A stretch of DNA of 64,000 bases, from the NCBI GenBank assembly GCA_008330645.1, contig VLTN01000023.1, positions 1 to 64,000 of the forward strand. The letters are read 5' to 3'. The notes under the pieces are model-generated. The model was given only the letters and a program-made list of their open reading frames with translations, did no database searches and was not told where the DNA came from. Each line of letters opens with the position of its first letter. Position 1 is the stretch's first letter. The position numbers and the translations under genes are program-made. The DNA comes from Cafeteria roenbergensis. Its lineage: Eukaryota > Sar > Bigyra > Bicosoecida > Cafeteriaceae. Below are positions 31,026 to 39,567 of this stretch, piece by piece.

Positions 31026-31823
31026 ATGCTACGACTATCAAAGACGTTCAAGATTCAGGGACTCGGCAAAATGACCAAAAAGCAACGTGAAGATGCCATG
31101 AAACGTATCGAGGATGTTGCACAGGCTGATGCAGGCGTAATTGTTGACGGTGTAGCGGAGCGCGCAGGAAAGGACAACAAACTGTCCCCGAAAGAGCGCG
31201 CCGTTGCCATCACGTTCGTCAAGGACACTCTCAATGTCTCTGACAAGGTAGCCCGTGAAATCGTGCGTCAAATCTTCCCGAAGAACCGTATCTCCGGTGC
31301 TGGATTTTGGAGTGATGTGGGAAATTGGTTCAAGGGAGCAGCCCACACTGTCCTAAAGGCTATTCCTGTGGTTGGCCCCGCGGCCAACGAACTTTGGCGT
31401 TCTGTAGAGACCAAGACTCCCTATAAGTGGAAATCAGTACTAACCGATACTGCCGTTGGAGCTTTGCCTGGTGGACCTCTTGTTAAGGGTGCTGTAAACC
31501 TTGCCCTTGATAAGACAGGTGCGAAGAAGGCAATCACCCAAGGGCTTGGAGTCAATACACGAAGTAAGAAGAAGCAGGCAGTTGACAAGAACCAGCCCAA
31601 GATTGACCAGTACATTGAGCCGAAGCCGAAACCCCGCAAGAGAGCAACATGCGCATCCGCATCCGAGCGTGGGAAGATTGTTTCCGCTGTCATGAAGGAG
31701 AACCCGGGTATGAATCTCGGCCAAGCATCAAAGTACGTCAAGGAACACGGGCTCTGGAAACGTCATGCCCCCACACGACGGTGTTTTAAACTCATAAATG
31801 TTCACAAATCTACACGTTGTTAA
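31026..31823 (+). CDS. Possible pVI-like minor virion protein with altered C-terminus
   Basis: 265 aa, ATG after GTGTAG. Residues about 95-125 (GFWSDVGNWFKGAAHTVLKAI) form an amphipathic/hydrophobic helix reminiscent of adenovirus protein VI-type membrane-lytic segments. The rest is basic. Near the C-terminus, LGQASKYVKEHGLW resembles a short motif common at the ends of virophage and giant-virus proteins. The frame then enters a truncated hairpin repeat (31762-31780), which seems to have replaced the original end and added about 20 foreign residues. The pVI comparison is by pattern only. Confidence 0.5.
   Translation: MLRLSKTFKIQGLGKMTKKQREDAMKRIEDVAQADAGVIVDGVAERAGKDNKLSPKERAVAITFVKDTLNVSDKVAREIVRQIFPKNRISGAGFWSDVGNWFKGAAHTVLKAIPVVGPAANELWRSVETKTPYKWKSVLTDTAVGALPGGPLVKGAVNLALDKTGAKKAITQGLGVNTRSKKKQAVDKNQPKIDQYIEPKPKPRKRATCASASERGKIVSAVMKENPGMNLGQASKYVKEHGLWKRHAPTRRCFKLINVHKSTRC
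31762..31780 (+). repeat. Hairpin repeat, copy 5 (5'-truncated, 19 bp)
   Basis: Matches the last 19 bases of the 24-bp unit. It overlaps the 3' end of the gene at 31026 and is read in another frame (HAPTRR). Confidence 0.8.
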
Positions 31824-31950
31824 TTAAACAACATGTAGAATCAATAATTAGAGACGGCTACGGATTAGCAGTGGAGGGAGGGCGCTACGTCTGTATCATC
31901 ATCATCATCACTCGAGTCAGAGTCCTCATCGTCCATCAACACTCGAATTA

Positions 31951-32271
31951 TCATCCATCGACTTCCGCGCCATGGGGGTTACGCCAGGCGCCCTTCCCCT
32001 TTGAGGGGTAATAGCGGAGCCGCCCCTTATAGTACATTTTTCCAAGGTCACCCCTTCCCTCCTCATCTGTTAGCAGACTGTGAAGGTCATCATCAAGCGC
32101 ACTGGACAACTTGCTAATTAGGTTGTTCAACTGGATAACAATTCGATTAGTGGCATGAGCAACTGGATAGCGTCCGTAGATTTCCCCGGACACAGACGAA
32201 AGGCTCTGACGAAGGGCAGACATCTTGGGTGCAGTACGTTTGTGGTCGCGGACTGTTCTGACGTAAACCAT
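31951..32271 (-). CDS. Small hypothetical protein
   Basis: 106 aa, ATG at 32271 preceded by CTAATAGAGTAATAAC, which fits the element's start motif. Sequence is basic at the N-terminus with a helical middle (QLNNLISKLSSALDDDLHSLLTDEE) and a KGRLRYYPSKGKG patch. No family recognised. It is divergent from the tyrosine recombinase gene, with 126 bp between them. Supported by the start motif and coherent composition only. Confidence 0.45.
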   Translation of the reverse strand: MVYVRTVRDHKRTAPKMSALRQSLSSVSGEIYGRYPVAHATNRIVIQLNNLISKLSSALDDDLHSLLTDEEGRGDLGKMYYKGRLRYYPSKGKGAWRNPHGAEVDG

Positions 32272-32397
32272 GTTATTACTCTATTAGTTCGAATTATATT
32301 AAATCACCAATCTCAAAACTGGACGAATGTACCGAATTCGTACTTTTCAATTGAGTCACTTAAACATAAACATAAAATGTGTGTGTATAGTAGAACA

Positions 32398-33232
32398 ATG
32401 GCTTATCGCGGACACTGGTTGTATGAGGATCTTCGCAAGATTGACACCATCGCTGAGACCACGGCCAGCAAGTACTGGTACGCACTGCGTAATGGCGTCG
32501 TTGGTGACATCATTGACGACGACGCCATGCGCGAGACGGTAATGAAGGACACCCAGCCGACAAGGGTGCAAAGGATGCTTCAGACGCTACTGAAAGAGAG
32601 GCCTGACCTGCGGACACCGGCATTGACGGAACTCATCAAAGAGTACATCCCAGACCCGGAGCCTGTGAAGCAACAACGAGGGGTTGTGCTTCCAACTCTG
32701 GACGAACTCGGTGCTAAGTTTGCTGAAGTATCGGCCAAACCAACAAAGCAGAACATGGCCATCTGGACGGTTCTGCGCCTTGCCCTGGACGGCTACCCGT
32801 TCCGGAATAGTGAGTTCGCAAGCATCGTCGTGGGGTCATGCCCCCACACGACGGACAGCGTGAACTTTCTTGAACGTGGACACCGGCGTGCTCACGCTTC
32901 GCAAGCACAAAAACGACAAGCGTGGCGCCCGCGTCTACGAACTCCCCGAGTTCACGCGTGAATGGGTCGCAATGTCGATGCGCGTCTTCGGACGCGTGCT
33001 ACCAACTCTCGTTACGAACAAGAAGGGTGAACCGATGAAGCCGAACGCGTTGGGCAACTTTCTGAGCCGTCAGAACGTCAAGCTCGGCTCGCAGACCGTC
33101 CGCCCGGCCATTACCACCGCAACGCTCGCCTCAGGCGCAGGGCATGATGACAGAGAACGCCTAGCGCACCAGATGGGACATTCCCGGGGCGTCCAGATGG
33201 ACAAGTACTTTAGGGGCGCTCTACGCTTTTAA
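32398..33232 (+). CDS. YR: Tyrosine recombinase, broken by a frameshift and carrying an in-frame repeat insertion
   Basis: The N-terminal part from ATG 32398 (after TATAGTAGAACA) has a helical SAM-like DNA-binding domain. The catalytic half shows an Arg in FRNSEFAS, then RPAITTATL, AHQMGHS and DKY. A full 24-bp hairpin repeat lies at 32830-32853 exactly in frame (codons 145-152, VGSCPHTT). About 15-20 bp later, near 32870, the frame shifts by one base into NVDTGVLTLRKHKND. Tyrosine recombinases of this type occur in Polinton-like viruses and some virophages. With the rve integrase, the element carries two integration enzymes. Confidence 0.75.
32830..32853 (+). repeat. 24-bp hairpin repeat, copy 6, inside the recombinase gene
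   Basis: Complete unit inserted between GTC and GAC codons, phase 0, adding 8 residues between the first catalytic Arg region and the next strand. Confidence 0.85.
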
Positions 33233-33320
33233 AACGCTTTTTAAAAAAAAGCGTACCAAAAACTACCAGCGGCTCAATTGGTTTTTTTCGCTTTTAAAAA
33301 AAGCGTACCAAAAAACCGGG
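33232..33320. terminator. Two A/T hairpins after the recombinase gene
   Basis: AACGCTTTTTAAAAAAAAGCGT and CGCTTTTAAAAAAAGCG stems, each followed by ACCAAAAA. They separate convergent genes (recombinase + and GIY-YIG -). The stretch 33232-33375 holds no gene. Confidence 0.45.
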
Positions 33321-33375
33321 TAGAGTTCATAGTCGTGTGTTGTGTTGTATAATTGAAAAAGGATTGCAATGCCCC

Positions 33376-33891
33376 TTACACTGCTTTCCTCGCCTCTCGT
33401 CTCCGCCTGTTGCGTTCAGCACGATATTCAGGGTCTGCGCGTTGACGGCGTTTTGAATCACGTGTTTTCTTATTGTGTTCAGCACGAAACACAGGGTCTG
33501 CTAGACGCTTTGCATTGTATTCTCTGCACTTTGCGCGGAGCTCTGTTGACAGGTCATAAATCATTTGCTGTAGCGGAGTCTTTTCCTTCCAGTACCTGCC
33601 CGAGCACTGTTGATTGACACAGTCAATGTCCTTAATCACTTCTGCCTCTCGTGCCATCAACTCCTTCTTGCTTCCACAAGGAAAGGCCTCGATAAGCACG
33701 ATTTCAATCTTCTCCTTGGCATCATGCATGACCTCAAAAGAGGAGCAGTAATTGCTCTTTCCCTTCAACGCCCTTTTCATCTTTGAAAGATGTCTTGAAA
33801 GCCTTGCTGAAAGCGTCGTGGTTGTACATCCAACATAGCATCCCTTCTCAGACGTAATCTTGTAGATCTTCCCGTTTGAGTAATCGGGCAT
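33376..33891 (-). CDS. GIY-YIG nuclease
   Basis: 171 aa from ATG 33891 (MPDYSNGK); the upstream extension to 33924 would need a TTG start. NGKIYKITSEKGCYVGCTT is the GIY-YIG signature (KIY...YVG), followed by LSARLSRHLS with the catalytic Arg region and AREAEVIKDID with the acidic residue. The C-terminus is a very basic helical tail (RDSKRRQR, RRRREARK). Mavirus also encodes a GIY-YIG protein. Likely a homing or recombination nuclease. Confidence 0.8.
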   Translation of the reverse strand: MPDYSNGKIYKITSEKGCYVGCTTTTLSARLSRHLSKMKRALKGKSNYCSSFEVMHDAKEKIEIVLIEAFPCGSKKELMAREAEVIKDIDCVNQQCSGRYWKEKTPLQQMIYDLSTELRAKCREYNAKRLADPVFRAEHNKKTRDSKRRQRADPEYRAERNRRRREARKAV

Positions 33892-34057
33892 TGCTTTTAG
33901 TATGGGGTTGTGTTTTGTACTCAAATCAATTTATAATGTCTTCTCATCATCAACAGAGATAGAACAGGGAGTGGGTAAAGTGGGGGTGGTGGATGAGATG
34001 GATGAGGTGGACGAATGAATTGAGTCAGTTAAAACGTTCACCCCTAGTAGGAGAAAA

Positions 34058-34246
34058 ATGATGACTGCAGAGGAAAAACTTAACGCTCAGCGTGAAAAGT
34101 CTCGAATTCGCCAGCAAAGGTTCAAGGAGCGTGTAATCGCGGAGGGTGGTATTGACGCGTACCGTGCAAAGATGGCCGAGTACCGAAGGCGCTATCGCGC
34201 CAAAAAGAAGGCCGCCGCGGACATCGATCTCCCCGGACACAATTGA
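34058..34246 (+). CDS. Small basic helical protein
   Basis: 62 aa. Start MMTAEEKLN follows TAGTAGGAGAAAA. Nearly all charged helix (YRAKMAEYRRRYRAKKKAA), similar in style to the tail of the neighbouring GIY-YIG protein, so it could be a DNA-binding accessory or a detached tail. Short, so support is modest. Confidence 0.45.
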   Translation: MMTAEEKLNAQREKSRIRQQRFKERVIAEGGIDAYRAKMAEYRRRYRAKKKAAADIDLPGHN

Positions 34247-34306
34247 AACCCAGGACACAATTGACTGCGTTCAGACATCTAAACGTTTTGTACACCTTAG
34301 TAGTAG

Positions 34307-37300
34307 ATGACAACGATTTGCCCTTACAAGCGCAAAATTAAGAAACTCGAATCGAATGCCGAAGCGGACATCGATTCAGTATTGATTGCCCAGGACATCC
34401 AATATCCTGGACGCAAGACCATTTCCAAGTGCTACGCTGTCCATTCCCTAGACAAGGTCAAGGAACTCATCAAGACGAATCAGCAGTTGTACGAATTGGT
34501 TCAAGAAAAGACCCCGGTTGCTCTTTACTTTGACATCGAATGGTATGACGATGGTAAGCCACGGATTGAGGAAATTACTAACACCATCGCAAAAGAAATC
34601 AAGGTCTTGGTCGGGGATGTTGACATGACATCATACATGCTCACGGCCTCACGTCAAGAAAAGGAAAAATACAAGCACTCATACCATATCCATTACCCAG
34701 GAATCGTTTTCAGGAACATCAACATCCTCCACAGTTTCATGTACAAGTTGCTGGAACGCATGTACAGCAACCCGGAAAACAAAGACTTCCTCTTCTCTGA
34801 AAGAGAACCGGTCATCGATTGCTGTGTCTACAACAAATGGCGCGCATTCCGCCTCCCTGGCCAATCTGGCCTCGGGAAAAACTGCCCCATGACCTCGACA
34901 ACCGACGAACACTTTAACATTCATAACTATCTCATTAACAAGTCAGAACACACCGTTGCCTTTGACGAAGTCCCAGGTTGTAAGTTGTCGAAGCAAACAC
35001 TACGCGCTGTGGGGTCATGCCCCCACACGACGGAACCAAACGCTTTTGGGAAAGTGGGATCCACGCATGCTCGGGGTTTCACGAAGCCCATTAAAAAATC
35101 AACCGACCGCGTAGCAACTCCGACACTCCCCGAGCGCGGAATCGGTCTCCACAGGTGTCTCCACGAAGCGTTTCCAGAAAGAGAAGAGGTGATTCCTCTT
35201 TCCGCAATTGCACCCGAAAGTACCTATTTCATGTGGATGCAATGTGCGTATATCATGAAGAACAGCGGTGCACCCTTTGAACTGTTTCATCTCTGGTCTG
35301 CACAATCAACAACAAATTACAAGGGTCTCGAAGACTGTCAAAAATGCTGGAAAAATGTCAGCAAGGGGAAGCCCACGATTGCAAGTCTCTATTACATCGC
35401 AAACAAAACCAATCCACGGGTATGCGGTGAGATGACGAAGATCAGAGAATACGAGTCGTTTCCGGTCGTCGACTTCGAATGCCAACGACACGATACACTG
35501 AACGGTACCTCGGTAAGATCGAATCCGATTCCCGCAAGGTATTCATTAGCGCAAATCTCGGATGTGGTAAGAGTCATCAAATTAAGGAATTCATCAAGGA
35601 AAACCCAGACCTGACTTACGCAGTTATTTCACCGCGTATTACGTACAGTGAGGCCGTGTATGGAGACCTTGCAGATTGCGGATTCGAGACATACCGTGAC
35701 AAGTACGTAGAACTCTCAACGCGCAAGCGCGTCATCTGCTCCATTGAGTCACTTCACCGTCTCGAGGACTCAAAGTACGATGTACTCATTCTTGACGAGA
35801 TCGAGACCATCCTTGCTTCCATCACGTCAGAGACCAACTATCGGGAATACGATGCTAACATGAAGGTCTGGGAGAACCTCGTCAAAAAAGCAAAGAAGTT
35901 CTTTATCGCAGACGCATACCTTACACATCGCACAACAGATTTCTTCTCGAGAATCCCAGGTGAGAGCCATGCCATGGTACACGACTGGACGTACAGACCA
36001 AAAACCATGTTGCGCTATGAAGACCCCCGAGACTTCCTGGAAAAGTTCAAGGAACTCGTGCTCGCAGGTAAGCGTATCTACATGGTCTGCCTGTCAAAGA
36101 AGCAGATGCTCAGCACATTCGCCCCATTCCTCAAGGAAAACGGAATTTCCCATCTCATCTATCATCAACAGTCGGGTGACAAGCGTAAGCGTGAACTCCA
36201 AAACGTTGACGAGGTCTGGACTTCTGTTCAGGTCGTACTTACGACACCGACCATTACCATCGGTATCAACCAGAGCAAGACGGTTCACTTTGACCATCGG
36301 TTCATTTACACAGGTTCGCACTCCTGTACGCCCCGTGATACCTTCCAAGCAATGTGGCGTGTTCGAGAGACGACGACGAGCGTCGACCATTGGTACTCTG
36401 ACAAGCGCACGAACACTGTCGGAAACAAGGGTGAACCCCTCACGCACGCTGCGCTAACTGAGTTCCTCATTAAAAAGCGCTGGGACAACCTCCCGAATCG
36501 CATCGTCTCCGAGCCTCACATCCGTCATCTCGCCATCTGGAATCGCCTCGAAGAGAACATTTCAAACGTCGCGTTCCAAAAGTGGTTCCAGGCTATCATC
36601 GAGGAAAGGCTGAATTATTCGATTCAGGTTGTCAAGAACAGCAACGAGGATGCCATTAACTCTATCAAGGTTGAGCATGTCGAGTACGACGACATCCCTG
36701 TTCTCACTGATGACGAAGCAATGAGAATCAAATTGGCGCAACAAATCGGTGCAGAGGAAGAAACGCCTCAGATGGATATCATCGCTCTGCGCAAGTACAG
36801 GTTCATCGAGGCGCTTTTGGGAAACGACGGTCTGCCTACCACGACCGACTTCAAACCAAGCGCTGACCTATGGAAGCATTGTAATCAAGGATACAACCTT
36901 CTACCAATCAAATTCGCCAAGTGGGCTATCGAGGGGCTCCCCGAAGCACTTTTGAACCCGAAGCGTGATATCTTCTATCGTGATACAGTTAACCAGTTCG
37001 AGGTAATGCAAGCCCTCAAGAAGTTCCTACCCGCTACACGTGGTGAGATGATGACAGAAGACCAACTTGCTGGCCTTACCGACTATCTTACAAAAAACGC
37101 AGAGTCGCTACGCGCCCTTGCACGCATTGATACAAGAGGGAAAACAGTTGTACCCATCAAAACACTGAATACTATTCTGGAGCGATTCAGTCTTCTAACT
37201 GTGAAGTCAAGCCGTAAACAAGTTAACGGAAAACGTGAGCGAGTGTACACTGTAGTTTCAGAGTTTGAGGATACGCTTGCATTCATTGAGGAAACCACGG

Positions 37301-37368
37301 CGCCACCAGCTGACCTGGAAAGTGCATTGTTCGGAAACCCTGAAGAGGTTCCATGGAAGTATGAGTAA
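34307..37368 (+). CDS. Primase-helicase: AEP primase plus herpes-ori-binding-like helicase, one frameshift
   Basis: The primase part (34307 to about 35478) has the archaeo-eukaryotic primase motifs YFDIEW (DxE), KHSYHIHY (SxH) and an Arg in FRLPGQSG, then a PriCT-like helical region. The helicase part has Walker A NLGCGKS, Walker B LILDEIETIL and further motifs (TTPTITIGIN, QAMWRVRE), most like origin-binding SF2 helicases. The two halves are in different frames: adding one A in TTCGAATGCC at about 35478 joins VVDFE to MPTTRYTERYL. A separate start at ATG 35479 is the alternative. The likely joined length is about 1,020 aa. A 24-bp hairpin repeat sits in frame at 35009. This is the element's replication enzyme; no polymerase B was found. 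Confidence 0.8.
35009..35032 (+). repeat. 24-bp hairpin repeat, copy 7, inside the primase-helicase gene
   Basis: Complete unit, phase 0, codons 235-242, again read VGSCPHTT, in the linker after the primase core. Confidence 0.85.
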
Positions 37369-37377
37369 ACGTTATCA

Positions 37378-38373
37378 CACCTGTACAAGATGATAACAGG
37401 AATTTACACTATACACACAAAATCCCCAAAACTCCCCTTTTCCCCACCCTGGTAATTCCCCAACCCGCAGTACCCGCTAAAGTTTCGACGACTTTCCCCA
37501 AAAACTGCAGTTGTGTTTTGTACGCTGCCCGGCAATCCAGTTTTACTATAAAGAAAAATGGATAGGGGGGCACCACCTCTTATCGCTATACACACAAACT
37601 CCCCAACACTACCCAGATACCCCTGTAATCGCTTTTAAAAAAAGCGTGCCAAAAAACCCCGTGGTCTGAAATGTGTACAAGATGATAAGAGCCCCTGCCC
37701 GGCAATCCAGTTTTACTATAAAGAAAAATGGATAGGGGGGCACCACCCACTAATCCTCTGAGGAATGGCAAAACGAGAAATGTGTACAAGATGATAAGAG
37801 CCCCTGCCCGGCAATCCAGTTTTACTATAGAGAAAAATGGATTGCCGGGCACCACCCACTAATCCTCAAAATGCTCCCACAGAGCAATAATACCCGAAAT
37901 TGCACTGAACCCATGGGGGGTACCCCATGGCTTTCAACCAATTATTGCAAAAATCGCTGTACAGCATGGAAATAATTACCCGTTGACTTTTTTGGCAACA
38001 TTGGATAATTTTTAGCAGGCAATGCTTGCTGAGAATTTCCCAGGTACTTATCGACGTCGATAAGTACTATACATACATTTTGTTTACCCGCTGACTTTTT
38101 TGGCAACATTGGATAATTTTTATCCCGTAATGCTTGCTGAGAATTTTCAGGTACTTATAGGTACTTATCGGCGTCGATAAGTACTATACACATATTTTGG
38201 CAAATATATTTCACTGTTTTCAATATATTCAGAGAAAAATCACTGTTATAGTTTAATATATTTCTGGATATGATGATATTTCAGCGCGGCCAAAAATGTG
38301 TGTATAGTACTATACACACATTTTTGGCCGCGCTGAAATATCATCATATCCAGAAATATATTAAACTATAACA
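37378..38373 (-). repeat. Right terminal inverted repeat, 996 bp
   Basis: Inverted copy of 18774-19860, starting 10 bp after the primase-helicase stop codon. The outer 130 bp differ in internal sequence from the left tip although both start and end TGTTATAG...CTATAACA. Confidence 0.9.
38244..38373. repeat. Right terminal perfect 130-bp palindrome
   Basis: Two exact 65-nt arms around a central GTAC. It shares the outer TGTTATAGTTTAATATAT and the inner GGCCAAAAATGTGTG with the left tip but differs between them and lacks the nested side hairpins, so it would form a simple hairpin. Confidence 0.85.
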
Positions 38374-38378
38374 AGCTC
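38374..38378. other. Target-site duplication, right copy (AGCTC)
   Basis: Perfect match to 18769-18773. It fixes the element's right boundary at 38373. Confidence 0.85.
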
Positions 38379-39567
38379 GGCCTTTCCGCCTTCGCGAAAT
38401 GCCCTTGCCTCGGCAGAGTGCCAAGGGCAAGAGTCGAGCGAAAGGCCTGGCCGTTTTCTGGCTTCCCCGGCCGACGCTGCGGGGACAAGTGCCCCGGTAG
38501 CGGGGACGGGTCGCCCGCGTCGCGTGCCAAGCTCGTCGATCGCAAACCGATGGCTCCCCGCGAACCTGGCTTGGCTTGGCCAGCTGCTTCGGCGCGTTCG
38601 CGTGGCTGCTGTTGCCGCCCTGGAGGCATGGATGACGCCAGAGCTCGGAGCAGAGTGGTTCCGGGGCCGGGGACGAGCAAAGGCATTGCGAGGCCTGGGC
38701 TAGACGCGGCCAAAGGCTGTTTGGCGCGCCGTGCGACACGTCGGCATGGCTGGAAAAAAAAAAAAAAAAGGAAGCAAAACAAAACCCAAGGGCTTGGGCA
38801 ATTCGCCCCCGGGATTCGGCGATGCGACCGCTGCCAAGGAGGCAAACCGCTGCGCTGGGACCAGCCAGTTGTCGCCCCGCCAGCGGCAAGCCTGCGCCGG
38901 ACGACAGGCACGGTTTGCTGCTTCTATTTCGCTGGTTTCGTGCGCAGGCAGGTCTGCCTCAGCTCGTTCGCACCCGCCAGGCTCGCTCTCCCCGAGCTTC
39001 CCAAGGTCCTTGGGACCAGGGTCTAGTACGGATGCCGCACAAGCCCCCATTCCACCCTGGATACAGCCAAGAGCTGCTCCATGGGCCAGCTTCGCAACGC
39101 GGAGAGGGCGGCCGGTAATGGCAGACGCAAGGCAGAGCCTTCAGCAGCCGATTGCGCGGTTGATTTCACGGCCTTCGCCTGCACCTGAAACGCCTGCCGA
39201 CAAGTCTTGACCTTCCTGGGCTCTTGCGCCTGCGTTTGCGACAAGACCGCGCTGAGAGCCTGAAGCCTGGTCGGCACGGCAAGTGCCAGCCAAGCCGGCG
39301 CGACGGGCAGGAGTGCCACCGCGGCAGGGACTGTGCCACTCCCACAAGCATCGCTGTGTGCATTGGCTGCAGAGAGGCGCCAGGCCTCGTCAAGGCAGCC
39401 GTGATGCCGCACTGCAGAAGCAGCACGCCGCACAAGCGATTCCCGCGATTCAGCAGAGCGGGGGCAGAGCCGTTTTCGCCGGGCGCGATCGCAACGGGCA
39501 GTGGGCTGGTCCGACGACGCACGGCCGCGGCATCTGCCCTTTTCCCGGGCGGGTGGGGCGCACCGCG
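38379..39567. other. Host stretch without a supportable gene
   Basis: About 1.2 kb of GC-rich host DNA between the element and the TPR gene. Overlapping open frames on both strands have no recognisable domains, which is expected in GC-rich DNA. A 14-base A run lies at about 38755-38768. It may hold the promoter or 5' exons of the TPR gene. Confidence 0.4.

Larger units (their letters stand above)
18774..38373. mobile_element. Integrated mavirus-like provirophage (EMALE type), 19,600 bp, complete
   Basis: The element begins TGTTATAG and ends CTATAACA, has terminal inverted repeats of about 1 kb, and is bounded by a perfect 5-bp target duplication. Its A+T content is clearly higher than the flanking DNA and it shows no introns. 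It carries the virophage capsid block (ATPase, protease, penton, MCP), a retroviral-type integrase, a tyrosine recombinase and a primase-helicase. No protein-primed DNA polymerase B was found. The MCP, penton, protease and ATPase frames are intact, whereas the integrase, recombinase and primase-helicase each have frame breaks. Known mavirus relatives integrate in Cafeteria and can be reactivated by the giant virus CroV; applying that to this copy is inference. Confidence 0.92.

Noticed and set aside
21151-37368. Declaring the integrase, recombinase and primase-helicase pseudogenes
   Set aside because: Each break is one or two bases, and a host gene in the same assembly shows the same kind of break, so sequencing error is equally likely.
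18774-38373. Bacterial phage contamination, suggested by the S74 and FtsK/HerA-like genes
   Set aside because: The element is joined to spliced eukaryotic DNA by a target duplication and carries virophage MCP, penton and protease genes.
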